Positions 8,379-16,624 of a stretch of 64,000 nt of DNA are shown here, one piece after another. The DNA is from Candidatus Avimonas caecicola. Lineage in GTDB: Bacteria > Bacillota > Clostridia > Oscillospirales > Acutalibacteraceae. The stretch is from NCBI GenBank assembly GCA_904419875.1, contig CAJFTG010000003.1, positions 1 to 64,000 on the forward strand, read 5' to 3'. The notes under the pieces were generated by a model. The model worked only from the letters and a program-made list of their open reading frames with translations, was not told the origin of the DNA and did no database searches. The translations under genes and the position numbers were made by a program. Position 1 is the first letter of the stretch, and every line of letters begins with the position of its first letter.

Positions 8379-8936
8379 ATGAAGCTGCTGTTTATAATCG
8401 GGAATACGGCTGTCGGAAAGATGACGGTAGGGCAGGAGCTGACGAAGATCACGCATTTGCGCCTGTTCCATAACCATATGGCCATTGAGCCCGTTATCGA
8501 GGTTTTCGGCGGGTTTCACGCGCAGGCCGTCCGGCGGCTGCGCGAGGTGATTTTTGAGGAATTTGCCTCGTCCGACCATTATGGGCTGATCTTTACCTAT
8601 ATGTGGGCCTTTGACCAGCCGTCGGACTGGGACTATGTGGAGCACGTGAAAGACATATTCCGCCGGAGGAACCCGGGCACGGAATTTTATTATGCGGAGC
8701 TGGTTGCTCCTCAGGCCGTCCGCCTGCAGAGGAACGCGACCGGGAACCGGCTTGCGCACAAAGCGTCCAAGAGGGATGTGGAAGCTTCCGGCCGGCGGCT
8801 GATCTGCGACGACGAACGGTTCCGCTGTGAAAGCATGGAAGGGGAAATCCCGTTTGCCAACTATATCCGAATCGAGAACGCCGGCCTGCCGCCCGAGGCT
8901 GCGGCAAGGCGGATCAAGGAACGCTTCGGCCTGTGA
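8379..8936 (+). CDS. P-loop (shikimate/adenylate-kinase-like) small kinase
   Basis: A 185-residue protein with a P-loop at the extreme N-terminus, GNTAVGKMT (8-16), in which Met replaces the usual Ser/Thr after the Lys and Thr follows. A short acidic/Arg-rich lid-like middle follows (RLQRNATGNR...HKASKRDVEAS, about 125-150). This layout is that of stand-alone AAA_33/zeta-like small-molecule kinases of unknown substrate. The start is supported by GGGGG 10 bases upstream, inside a tandem repeat. It lies just upstream of tsaE but is separated by about 80 bases. The function is not assigned. Confidence 0.65.
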   Translation: MKLLFIIGNTAVGKMTVGQELTKITHLRLFHNHMAIEPVIEVFGGFHAQAVRRLREVIFEEFASSDHYGLIFTYMWAFDQPSDWDYVEHVKDIFRRRNPGTEFYYAELVAPQAVRLQRNATGNRLAHKASKRDVEASGRRLICDDERFRCESMEGEIPFANYIRIENAGLPPEAAARRIKERFGL

Positions 8937-9017
8937 CGTCCCTTGACGGCCGGCCACCGGGCAGGACGGGCCAGGGGGACGCCGCGGCAAAGGCCGGCGG
9001 GAAGGAGGGCCTGAAAA

Positions 9018-9488
9018 ATGGCGGAGATGATGACCAATTCCCCGGAGGAGACCGAGGCGGCGGGCGCCTCGTTCGCCCCGCGGGTGGCGGCGGGCGGCGT
9101 AATCGCCCTGTACGGCGGGCTGGGGGTGGGAAAGACCGCCTTTGTCCGCGGCCTGGCCGCCGGCCTGGGGCTGGACGCCGGGGTGTCCAGCCCCACCTTC
9201 GCGCTGGTGAACGATTACGGCGGGAATCCCCCGCTGGCGCACTTCGACATGTACCGCGTCACCGGCTGGGAGGACCTGTATTCCACCGGCTTTTTCGATT
9301 ACCTCGACGCCGGGGCCATTCTGGCGGTCGAGTGGAGTGAAAACATCGAAGCGGCGTTGCCGGACAATGCCATCCGCGTATATTTTACCCGGTTGGACGA
9401 AGGCCGGCGGCTCATCCGCTGGGAGGACCCGCCGGCCGCGGGCCGGGGAGAGCGCCGCGGCGGGGGAAAGGACGGAGAAAACGGATGA
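9018..9488 (+). CDS. tsaE: tRNA t6A biosynthesis ATPase TsaE
   Basis: A 156-residue ATPase of the TsaBDE complex that makes N6-threonylcarbamoyladenosine at tRNA position 37. The Walker A motif GGLGVGKT (33-40), the SSPTF motif (about 57-61) and the HFDMYR motif (about 75-80) are family hallmarks. The C-terminal ~25 residues are a Gly/Arg-rich, poorly conserved tail. Its stop overlaps the tsaB start by 4 bases, so the two are coupled. A GGAGG site lies upstream of the ATG. Confidence 0.93.
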   Translation: MAEMMTNSPEETEAAGASFAPRVAAGGVIALYGGLGVGKTAFVRGLAAGLGLDAGVSSPTFALVNDYGGNPPLAHFDMYRVTGWEDLYSTGFFDYLDAGAILAVEWSENIEAALPDNAIRVYFTRLDEGRRLIRWEDPPAAGRGERRGGGKDGENG

Positions 9489-10195
9489 AGATTTTAGCGG
9501 TTGAATCCTCCGCCGGCCCCGCTTCCTGCGCGCTGGCGGAGGAGGGGCGGATTCTGGCGTCGGCGTCGGTGCACACCGGGCTGACCCACAGCCAGACGCT
9601 GATCCCGATGGTGGACGCCATGCTGAAAAACGCCGGCGTTTTATTGGAAGAGGTGGACCTGCTGGCGGTAGCGGCCGGGCCCGGTTCCTTTACCGGGGTG
9701 CGCATCGGGGTGGCGGCGGTGAAGGGGCTGGCCTTCGCCAAGGGCACGCCCTGCATCGGGGTCTCTACCCTGGCGGCCATGGCGCGCGTCGCCGACGGCC
9801 TCCCTTTCGACGGGGTGGTCTGCGCAGCGATGGACGCCCGCTGCCGCCAGGTGTATACCGCCCTGTTCGACTGCGAAGGGGGGCAGATCAGCCGGCGGAC
9901 GCCGGACGAGGCGCTGCCGCTGGAGGAATTGGAAAAGCGGTTAATTTCTTGCAATAAATCTATTTTTCTGGTTGGAGACGGCGCGGAGTTGTGCTATAAT
10001 ACCTTTAGCGCCCGCGTTCCCGGGCTGACTCTGGCCCCGCCCCGCCTGCAGTTTCAGCAGGCGGCCGGCGTGGCGGCCGAAGCGGCGTTTGGAGCGGGGG
10101 AGGCGGTTTCCGCCGACCGGCTGCAGCCGGTGTATCTGCGCCTTCCCCAGGCGGAGCGGGAGCTCCGCGCCCGGCAGGCGGCGGGCACGCGGTGA
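9485..10195 (+). CDS. tsaB: tRNA t6A biosynthesis protein TsaB
   Basis: A 236-residue ASKHA-fold protein that is the structural partner of TsaD in t6A synthesis. The N-terminal KILAVESS and [19 protein letters not shown] (about 60-78) are diagnostic. It has no catalytic metal site, as is normal for TsaB. It is coupled to tsaE. TsaD and TsaC are not in the window. Confidence 0.92.
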   Translation: MKILAVESSAGPASCALAEEGRILASASVHTGLTHSQTLIPMVDAMLKNAGVLLEEVDLLAVAAGPGSFTGVRIGVAAVKGLAFAKGTPCIGVSTLAAMARVADGLPFDGVVCAAMDARCRQVYTALFDCEGGQISRRTPDEALPLEELEKRLISCNKSIFLVGDGAELCYNTFSARVPGLTLAPPRLQFQQAAGVAAEAAFGAGEAVSADRLQPVYLRLPQAERELRARQAAGTR

Positions 10196-10253
10196 CGCGG
10201 CGGGAAAATGTTCAGGCGGCCGTGCGGCCGTCCGGGAGAAAGGAATGTTGAAA

Positions 10254-10883
10254 ATGGCAAAACCGTTTATTGCCGACCACCCGCTTATCCAGCATAAGGT
10301 GACCCTGCTGCGGGACAAGAACACCGGCTCCAAGGAATTCCGGGAGCTGATCCAGGAGATTACCGAGCTGATGTGCTACGAGGCGACCCGCGACCTGCCC
10401 ACCTGCGAGGTGGAGATCGAAACGCCGATCACCATTACCAAATCCCGGGTGATCGCCGGGCGCAAGCTGGCGTTCGTGCCCATCCTGCGCGCGGGCCTCG
10501 GCATGGTGGACGGGGCGATCGAGCTGGTGCCGGCCGCGCGGGTGGGGCATATCGGCCTGTACCGCGACCCCGAAACCCTCAAGCCGGTGGAATATTACTG
10601 CAAGCTGCCCGGGGACATCAGCGAGCGGGAGGTCATCGTGCTCGACCCGATGCTGGCAACCGGCGGCTCGGCGGTGGACGCCATTTCCCTGATTAAGAAG
10701 CGCAGCCCGAAGAATATCAAGTTTATGTGCATCATCGCCGCGCCGGAGGGGCTCAAGGAGCTGACCGAGGCCCATCCCGACGTACAGGTGTACTGCGCCG
10801 CGCTGGACGATCACCTGAACGATCACGGTTACATCGTCCCCGGCCTCGGCGACGCGGGCGACCGTATTTTCGGCACGAAATAA
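10254..10883 (+). CDS. upp: uracil phosphoribosyltransferase
   Basis: A 209-residue salvage enzyme that makes UMP from uracil and PRPP. The PRPP-binding loop [11 protein letters not shown] and the C-terminal uracil-binding [12 protein letters not shown]...GTK are present. The length matches the 209 residues usual for Bacillus Upp when started at MAKPF (10254), which has AAAGGA nine bases upstream. An upstream ATG at 10245 is in frame but overlaps that site. It lies 58 bases after tsaB and is probably co-transcribed. Confidence 0.95.
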   Translation: MAKPFIADHPLIQHKVTLLRDKNTGSKEFRELIQEITELMCYEATRDLPTCEVEIETPITITKSRVIAGRKLAFVPILRAGLGMVDGAIELVPAARVGHIGLYRDPETLKPVEYYCKLPGDISEREVIVLDPMLATGGSAVDAISLIKKRSPKNIKFMCIIAAPEGLKELTEAHPDVQVYCAALDDHLNDHGYIVPGLGDAGDRIFGTK

Positions 10884-10919
10884 TCCGCGGCGGCCGGCGG
10901 CAGATACCTCTTATTCATA

Positions 10920-10946
10920 AAAGCCGCCGGCGTCACGGCGGGCTTT
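10920..10946 (+). terminator. probable terminator of tsaE-tsaB-upp
   Basis: AAAGCCGCCG (10920-10929) pairs with CGGCGGGCTTT (10936-10946) with one bulge. The T-tail is short. It lies 37 bases past the upp stop. Confidence 0.55.
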
Positions 10947-11449
10947 CCCGCCGCAGTGCCTGGCCCTGCGGCGGATTTTCGTAGGAGGAACCCGCTGGCT
11001 GGGCCGGTGGTTGGGGGGAGCCTGGGGCGGCAAGGCAGACAGAAATTCCCTTTAGCCGGCACTGCGTTTCAGGGGATACCCGAAGGGGAAGAGCAGTACG
11101 ATACTGCACGATTCTGCACGATTCTGCACGATACTGCACGATGCTGTATGGAAGCTGTACGGACAATTTGGGGCGTTGAAATAGCAGCGGAGCCGAGGCT
11201 TTTTTGAGGCCGCGGGTACTGCGCGGAACCTGCGGGCGGGAATGCTGGCCGCATGGCGGAACCCATCGCCAACCAATGGAAGGAAGACGAATGCGGCGGA
11301 CAGCGGAGCGCTCCCGGCCCGTTTCCGCGCGGCCGGCAGGCCGCACTTACCCATTGCCGTGTATGCAGGGGAGCGTCGGGTTCAGCCCGTTTGCGTAATA
11401 CCCCGGCTCTGCCGGGGAAGGGTTATTTGTTTGGTTCGGAGGATATTCC
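10947..11449. other. intergenic region with a 10-bp tandem repeat
   Basis: No gene is supported. It holds the repeat at 11098-11147 and a small hairpin CCCCGGCTCTGCCGGGG just upstream of the phosphoesterase ribosome site GGAGG. Confidence 0.55.
11098..11147. repeat. 10-bp tandem repeat, 5 units
   Basis: Units ACGATACTGC, ACGATTCTGC, ACGATTCTGC, ACGATACTGC, ACGATGCTGT. Exact 10-base period in an intergenic region. Confidence 0.95.
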
Positions 11450-12253
11450 ATGAAAAAAAGAAACGGCCCGCTGCCGGCTCTGGCCGGTGTAGCCGCCGCC
11501 CTGGGCGCCGCCTGGTTTGTCGGGGAGAACCGGCGGGTGGAGACGGAGGAGCTGCCGGTGCTGATTCCCGGCCTGCCGAAGGGGATGGAGGGGCTGCGGA
11601 TAGCCCATCTGTCGGATCTGCATTTCCCCCATTGCGCCCGGACGCCGCGGGAGCTTGCCGCCATCGTCCGCCGGCTGCGGCCGGATCTGATTGCGCTGAC
11701 CGGCGATCTGATCGACCGGGCGGACACCTTTTCGCCGGCGGTGCTGGAGGATGCCTGCCGGCGGCTCGCGGCGGTCGCCCCCTGCTACGCTGTGCCCGGC
11801 AATCATGAGTTCCGGGCGGGGCTGGTCGGGGAATGGACCGCGCTGCTCAACCGGGCCGGGGTACGGGTGCTCGGGGAGGAATGGGTTTTGCTGCGCCGGC
11901 GGGGGGATACCCTCTGGCTGGGCGGGCTGCCTTACGGACGCCCGATTCCGCCGCCGGAACCGGGCTGCCGGCTGGTGCTGTCCCACTATCCGGAGAATTT
12001 CCCCGCCTATGCGGCCAGCGGCTATGAGCTGGTGCTGGCCGGCCATGCCCACGGCGGGCAGTTCCGCTTCCTGGGCCGGGGGCTGTATTCGCCGGGCGAG
12101 GGGCTGTTTCCCCGGTATACCAGCGGGCTGTACGCTCTGGGGGATAGCCGGATGGCGGTCAGCCGCGGCCTGCGCAGCGGCTGGATGCCGCCCCGTTTGG
12201 GCAACCCGCCCCATCTTCCGCTGGTGGTCCTGCACACAAAGAAAAACGCCTGA
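11450..12253 (+). CDS. YkuE-like calcineurin-type metallophosphoesterase
   Basis: A 267-residue phosphoesterase with an N-terminal uncleaved signal/anchor (about residues 8-24), so the catalytic domain probably faces outward. The five metallophosphoesterase motifs are intact: SDLHF (about 56), GDLID (about 84), GNHE (about 113), SHYPEN (about 180) and GHAHGGQ (about 198-204). This matches the YkuE/LpxH-like envelope phosphodiesterase group, for which UDP-diacylglucosamine or phospholipid substrates have been proposed; none is proven here. It is followed after 41 bases by the zinc-ribbon gene and may be co-transcribed with it. Confidence 0.85.
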   Translation: MKKRNGPLPALAGVAAALGAAWFVGENRRVETEELPVLIPGLPKGMEGLRIAHLSDLHFPHCARTPRELAAIVRRLRPDLIALTGDLIDRADTFSPAVLEDACRRLAAVAPCYAVPGNHEFRAGLVGEWTALLNRAGVRVLGEEWVLLRRRGDTLWLGGLPYGRPIPPPEPGCRLVLSHYPENFPAYAASGYELVLAGHAHGGQFRFLGRGLYSPGEGLFPRYTSGLYALGDSRMAVSRGLRSGWMPPRLGNPPHLPLVVLHTKKNA

Positions 12254-12294
12254 AAAAAGCACGGGAAACTCAGAAAGAGGAAAGGATGAATGGG

Positions 12295-13005
12295 ATGAAG
12301 TACCTTTGTCCCTCCTGCGGCGCGCTGAACGAGGAGGGCGCCGACTACTGCACGGGCTGCGGCATCCCTCTGAAAGCGGACGAGGCCCGGCTCAAGGAGG
12401 AGATCGAACGGCGGCTGCGGGGAGGAGAGCCCTCCGCACCGGAGACGGCGGTGCTGCGGCCCCTGCCGTTCCTGGCGGCGCCGGACGAGCCCGGCCGGCC
12501 GGCGGAAGGGGCGCCTTCGGCGGAGATCGTGTTGTCTAAAAGCCCGCTCAAGCGGAAACGCCGGTGGTGGCTGCTGTTCGGCGGCCTGGCGGCTGCGGCG
12601 GTGATCGCGGCCGCCGCGGCGCTGTCGTTTTTCTTCGCGGACAGCGAATACACCTCCTCGCCGGAGGGGGTGCTCAAGGGGCTGGAGAAGGCAATCAACA
12701 CCCAGGACACCGACCTGTTCTGGGAGCTGGTGGAAATGCCGTACAACACAAACAAAGAGGATTTTTACCTTTCTTGGATGAACAACAATGCGGTGGCAGA
12801 ATTTCAGGTGCTCGACATCATGGAAGGAAGCCGGAGCAATATGGCGTTTGCGTATGTGAACATGAAAATCCAGTGGCCTGATTACTACGGCGGGGTGTGG
12901 GACTCAAGGGAGCCGGAGACCGAAACGATAGTGTTCTTTATAAAAAAGGACGGGCAGTGGAAGATGAGCTATGAGATCGGCGGCGGGTTTTACGCTCTGC
13001 TATGA
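12295..13005 (+). CDS. zinc-ribbon single-pass membrane protein with DUF4878-like outer domain
   Basis: About 236 residues. The N-terminal zinc ribbon CPSCG...CTGCG (residues 5-22) is followed by a charged, Pro-rich linker, a basic KRKRRWW stop and a membrane helix (about 88-110). The C-terminal domain (about 120-236) has the alpha+beta pattern of lumazine-binding/DUF4878-like folds. Such zinc-ribbon membrane proteins are common in Clostridia and have no known role. The start at 12295 places AAAGG nine bases upstream; an ATG at 12286 is the alternative. Confidence 0.7.
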   Translation: MKYLCPSCGALNEEGADYCTGCGIPLKADEARLKEEIERRLRGGEPSAPETAVLRPLPFLAAPDEPGRPAEGAPSAEIVLSKSPLKRKRRWWLLFGGLAAAAVIAAAAALSFFFADSEYTSSPEGVLKGLEKAINTQDTDLFWELVEMPYNTNKEDFYLSWMNNNAVAEFQVLDIMEGSRSNMAFAYVNMKIQWPDYYGGVWDSREPETETIVFFIKKDGQWKMSYEIGGGFYALL

Positions 13006-13036
13006 CGCGGCGCGGGCCGCCGCACCGGACAAAAGG

Positions 13037-13066
13037 GGGGGTTCGCCGTCGTGGCGGCGAACCCCC
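13037..13066. repeat. 12-bp inverted repeat upstream of the terminator
   Basis: GGGGGTTCGCCG (13037-13048) pairs with CGGCGAACCCCC (13055-13066) around a 6-base loop. It forms a tandem hairpin with the terminator that follows. Confidence 0.7.
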
Positions 13067-13078
13067 TGAAACAAGCTG

Positions 13079-13104
13079 GAGGGCCGCGCTGCGGCCCTCT
13101 TTTT
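13079..13104 (+). terminator. Rho-independent terminator
   Basis: GAGGGCCGC, GCT loop, GCGGCCCTC, then TTTTT. It ends the phosphoesterase/zinc-ribbon transcript. Confidence 0.88.
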
Positions 13105-13162
13105 GCGTCCTCCGGTCAAGCCGGGATTTCCCCTTTTGCGGCGCGCCCTTCGAAAAGTGGGT

Positions 13163-13378
13163 TCAGCGGGGAGGAGCCGTCTGTGAAAACAGGGTGCAGC
13201 CCTGCCGGCGGAAGTGTTCCACCTTTTCCCGCACGCGGGCCTCGTCCACCTTGAAAAACCGGCTCAGGCAGGGGATGCAGAGGAAGGAGTCCGCGCCCCG
13301 GTTGACCATCCGCTTGTAAATGGCGATCTCGTCGCCCGTCAGGGGCTTTCCGCATTCGCGGCACAGGTTTTCGGCCAT
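13163..13378 (-). CDS. small zinc-finger protein of unknown function
   Basis: A 71-residue protein with two metal-binding knuckles, CRECG (about 6-10) and CIPC (about 34-37), and a basic helix afterwards. The family of short Clostridia proteins with this spacing has no assigned role. The strong ribosome site AAGGAAGGAA precedes the ATG. It lies 62 bases downstream of the acetyltransferase gene on the same strand and is probably co-transcribed. Confidence 0.7.
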   Translation of the reverse strand: MAENLCRECGKPLTGDEIAIYKRMVNRGADSFLCIPCLSRFFKVDEARVREKVEHFRRQGCTLFSQTAPPR

Positions 13379-13440
13379 TTCCGTTCCTTCCTTTCCGTAA
13401 AACCGCGGCGCCCGCCGGGAAGCGGCTGCGGGCGGTGCGG

Positions 13441-14205
13441 TCAGTTTTTCTCCGCATCCGCAAAGTCCACAAAAAAGCAGGGCGTTTCCCGCATTTTGGA
13501 CAGCGCGGCCTCCCGCAGCCGCGCCGCATCAAAAAGATCGGCGGTGCCGGTTCCTGCCTTCCCGCGCCGGAGGATATTCCCGCCCGGAAGGTCCGCGGCC
13601 CGGTCGTACCGCTGGATGACCCCGCGGAACCCGTGGGGGGTGTACCGGCCGGTCAGGCGGCGGCCGTCCTCCAGCACGCAGGTATAGTCCACCGGCTGCG
13701 GGTCGAGGCAGTAAGGGACCTCCGCTTCCTCCTCCACCCCATGCAGGAAGGTGTTGGGGGTGAGGCCGCAGCCGAGCATCAGGATTTTTCCACCGCATTC
13801 CGCCAGCCGGCGGAATGGCGAGCGGGGACCGACCGGCGTGCGGTCGTGGAGATGCCCGCCGGTCAGCTCCTGCGCCAGCCGCCCGGCGGCGCACACCGAG
13901 TGGGTGGGATGCACGCTCCGCCGGACGCCGGGGGTAAGCCGGAAGGTCTCGGAAAGCCTGCCTACGCAGGAGGGGGATTCCCGCACCGAAAACACCGGCT
14001 GCTCCCGGGTGACCGTCGTATAGGTCAGGGCGGGAAGCAGCAGCGTCCCCTGGCCGGTCAGAAGGCCGGCCAGCACGTCGAGCACCCCGGCGCAGTCCCC
14101 TTCCACCGGGCCCAGCGGTTTCATGGCGCTGTGGACGAGCAGAACGTCCCCTTTCCGGATTCCGAGCGCGCGCAGCTGCCGTGAAAGCTCCTGTTTGGTG
14201 GTCAT
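13441..14205 (-). CDS. aminoglycoside N(3)-acetyltransferase family protein
   Basis: A 254-residue acetyl-CoA-dependent enzyme of the AAC(3)/YokD fold. Family motifs visible are LLVHSAMKPLG (about 22-32), HPTHSVCAAG (about 98-107), TPVGPRSPF (about 122-130) and LMLGCGLTPNTFLHG (about 142-156). The conserved His and acidic residues of the active site are therefore present. Chromosomal members in Clostridia are often not resistance determinants and may act on other amines. No mobile-element sign surrounds it. An AAAAGGAGAG ribosome site precedes the ATG. Confidence 0.85.
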   Translation of the reverse strand: MTTKQELSRQLRALGIRKGDVLLVHSAMKPLGPVEGDCAGVLDVLAGLLTGQGTLLLPALTYTTVTREQPVFSVRESPSCVGRLSETFRLTPGVRRSVHPTHSVCAAGRLAQELTGGHLHDRTPVGPRSPFRRLAECGGKILMLGCGLTPNTFLHGVEEEAEVPYCLDPQPVDYTCVLEDGRRLTGRYTPHGFRGVIQRYDRAADLPGGNILRRGKAGTGTADLFDAARLREAALSKMRETPCFFVDFADAEKN

Positions 14206-14380
14206 GCCGCCTCTCTCCTTTTCGCCTTGCTTGACGGCCGGCCGCAGCCGGGAAGGACCCGGCCGTCATCCGCGGACGCTTCGGCCGGCCCGCGGCTTTT
14301 TCTGCCGGCAGTGAAAAGTTACGGGTTCGCTGAATTTCCGCCGGAAAAGAAGGAAAACTAAGCCCGGCCGCCGAAATTTC

Positions 14381-14408
14381 GAAAGGCCGCCCGGAGAACC
14401 GGACGGCC
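14381..14408 (-). terminator. terminator of galE
   Basis: GGCCGCCCGG (14385-14394) pairs with CCGGACGGCC (14399-14408). Read on the minus strand it is followed by TTTC and then an AT-rich stretch. It lies 38 bases beyond the galE stop. Confidence 0.7.
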
Positions 14409-14445
14409 CCCGCCTTCATATACTGTGGTTGGAAGGAGCGCCGCC

Positions 14446-15462
14446 TTACTGGTCGTAGCCGCGGGGGTTGCCCGACTGCCAGCGCCAGGAATCGCGGCAC
14501 ATTTCGTCCACCCCGCGGGCCGCCTTCCAGCCGAGCACCCGCTCCGCTTTGGACGGGTCGGAATAGCAGGTGGCGATATCGCCCGCCCGGCGGGGAGCGA
14601 TCGCGTAGGGGATGGCGACGCCGCTGGCCTTTTCAAACGCGTGCACCAGGTCCAGCACGCTGTAGCCGTTGCCGGTGCCGAGATTGAACACCTCTGCGCC
14701 GGAGTGCCCCAGCGCGTAATCCACCGCCTTGACGTGGCCCGCGGCCAGGTCCACCACGTGGATATAGTCCCGCACGCCGGTGCCGTCGTGGGTGTCGTAA
14801 TCGTCGCCATAGACCGAAAGCCGGGGCAGCTTGCCGATGGCTACCTGGGTGATATAGGGCATCAGGTTGTTCGGGATGCCGTTCGGGTCCTCGCCAATGC
14901 GGCCGCTCTCGTGCGCGCCGATGGGGTTGAAGTAGCGCAGCAGCACCACCGACCAGTCCTTGTCCGAGACGCAGACGTCCTTCAGGATTTCCTCGATGAT
15001 ATATTTGGTGCGGCCGTAGGGGTTGGTGACCGCGCCGGTGGGCATGTCCTCCTTCAGCGGGGAGGGGTTGTTCATGCCGTATACGGTGGCGGAGGAGCTG
15101 AACACCATCCGCTTGCAGCCGAATTCCGCCATCACCTGACAGAGAACGACCGTGCCGCCGACGTTGTTGTCGTAGTAGGCCAGCGGCTTCTGCACCGATT
15201 CGCCCACGGCCTTCAGGCCGGCAAAATGGATGACGGCGTCGATGGACTGCTCCCGGAAAATGCGGCGCAGCCCTTCCGCGTCCCGGATGTCGCACTCGTA
15301 AAACGGCACGTCCCTGCCGGCCAGTTCCCGCGTGCGGCGGAGCGCCTCCGGCTTGGAGTTGTAGAAATTATCCAGAATCACCACGTCGTAGCCGGCTTTT
15401 ACCATTTCGATTACCGTATGGCTGCCGATATATCCGCAGCCGCCTGTAATTAGTATTGCCAT
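14446..15462 (-). CDS. galE: UDP-glucose/UDP-hexosamine 4-epimerase
   Basis: A 338-residue short-chain dehydrogenase-like epimerase. The NAD-binding GGCGYIGSH (7-15), the SSSATVYG segment with its catalytic Ser/Thr (about 122-129) and the YGRTK catalytic Tyr-Lys (about 150) are intact. It interconverts UDP-Glc/UDP-Gal and, depending on pocket size, UDP-GlcNAc/UDP-GalNAc. It is divergent from a nucleotidyltransferase and a sugar kinase, which suggests a joint role in hexosamine or galactose salvage. An AAGGAGG site lies 7-8 bases upstream of the ATG. Confidence 0.95.
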   Translation of the reverse strand: MAILITGGCGYIGSHTVIEMVKAGYDVVILDNFYNSKPEALRRTRELAGRDVPFYECDIRDAEGLRRIFREQSIDAVIHFAGLKAVGESVQKPLAYYDNNVGGTVVLCQVMAEFGCKRMVFSSSATVYGMNNPSPLKEDMPTGAVTNPYGRTKYIIEEILKDVCVSDKDWSVVLLRYFNPIGAHESGRIGEDPNGIPNNLMPYITQVAIGKLPRLSVYGDDYDTHDGTGVRDYIHVVDLAAGHVKAVDYALGHSGAEVFNLGTGNGYSVLDLVHAFEKASGVAIPYAIAPRRAGDIATCYSDPSKAERVLGWKAARGVDEMCRDSWRWQSGNPRGYDQ

Positions 15463-15548
15463 TTCGATTCCTCCTTAGTATAATAGGAAAATATGGGGAC
15501 AGGCCGGCGAAGCCTGTCGGACGCCGGCGCCCGCGGGGTTCTGTTCCT

Positions 15549-15576
15549 ATTATACCGGAGAAATGCGATCTTACAA
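15549..15576 (-). promoter_or_regulatory. promoter of galE
   Basis: On the minus strand: TTGTAA (15576-15571), 16-base spacer, TATAAT (15554-15549). It lies 87 bases upstream of the galE start. Confidence 0.65.
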
Positions 15577-15694
15577 TAGACAGTTGTTGCATCCTGCAGG
15601 GAGAAAAAGGCGGAATTTTCGTCTTTTTGGCGCGGCGCGCGTCCGCGCCCCTGCGGCCCGGACCAATTGACGCTGGAAAGGACGGTTTTCGCCC

Positions 15695-16624
15695 ATGAAT
15701 CAGGCAGAGCAGAAACCCACGCTGGTGATTATGGCCGCCGGGATGGGGAGCCGGTTCGGCGGACTCAAGCAGATCACGCCGGTCGGCCCCTCCGGGGAGA
15801 GGATCATCGACTACTCGGTCTACGACGCGCTTTCGGCAGGCTTTTCCCGCGTGGTTTTTGTCATCAAGCGGGAGCTGGAGGAGACCTTCCGGCAGGAAAT
15901 CGGAAACCGGATCGCGCGGCATGCCGACGTGGCGTATGCGTATCAGGAACTGTCCGACCTGCCCGCCGGCTTCACGGCGCCGGAGGGCCGGGTCAAGCCC
16001 TGGGGCACGGGCCACGCCGTCCTGAGCTGCCGGGGGATAGTGAAGGGGCCGTTTGCGGTGATCAACGCGGACGATTATTACGGGCGGGACTGCTATTCCC
16101 TGCTGCACCGCTTCCTGACCGGGCCGAAGCCGGTGGACAAGCTCCACATCGCCATGGCGGGATATGTGCTGGAAAACACCCTGACGGAAAACGGGTATGT
16201 CTCCCGCGGCATCTGCGAGGTGGACGGGGAAGGGTACCTGCGCGCCCTGACTGAGCGCACCCGCATTGAGCTGCGGGACGGACGCCCGATGTATACCGAG
16301 GACGGCGGGGCCTCCTGGCACGCTCTGCCGCCCGGCTGCCAGGTGTCGATGAACTGCTGGGCCTTCCCGGCCGGGACGCTGGAGCGGTTTGAACGGCGGT
16401 TTGCCGCGTTCCTGTCCTCCGGCATCGACCCCCTGAAATCCGAATTTTATCTGCCCTTTGCGGTGGACAGCCTGGTGGAAAGCGGCGAAGCGGACGTGCG
16501 GGTGCTGAAGACCCGGGACCGCTGGTACGGCATGACCTATCAGGAAGACCGGGAGAAGGTAATCGCCGCGATTCATGATCTTGTCGAGCGGGGAATTTAT
16601 CCGGAAAGGTTGTGGGCGGAATGA
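15695..16624 (+). CDS. sugar-1-phosphate nucleotidyltransferase
   Basis: A 309-residue nucleotidyltransferase that would join a sugar-1-phosphate to an NTP. The N-terminal signature MAAGMGSRFGGLKQ (about 13-26) and INADDYYG (about 116-123) with its metal-binding Asp are visible. This group sits beside NahK-like kinases in gut bacteria and is compatible with UDP-GlcNAc/GalNAc or UDP-Gal formation. Its stop overlaps the start of the kinase gene (ATGA), so the two proteins are coupled. Confidence 0.82.
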   Translation: MNQAEQKPTLVIMAAGMGSRFGGLKQITPVGPSGERIIDYSVYDALSAGFSRVVFVIKRELEETFRQEIGNRIARHADVAYAYQELSDLPAGFTAPEGRVKPWGTGHAVLSCRGIVKGPFAVINADDYYGRDCYSLLHRFLTGPKPVDKLHIAMAGYVLENTLTENGYVSRGICEVDGEGYLRALTERTRIELRDGRPMYTEDGGASWHALPPGCQVSMNCWAFPAGTLERFERRFAAFLSSGIDPLKSEFYLPFAVDSLVESGEADVRVLKTRDRWYGMTYQEDREKVIAAIHDLVERGIYPERLWAE

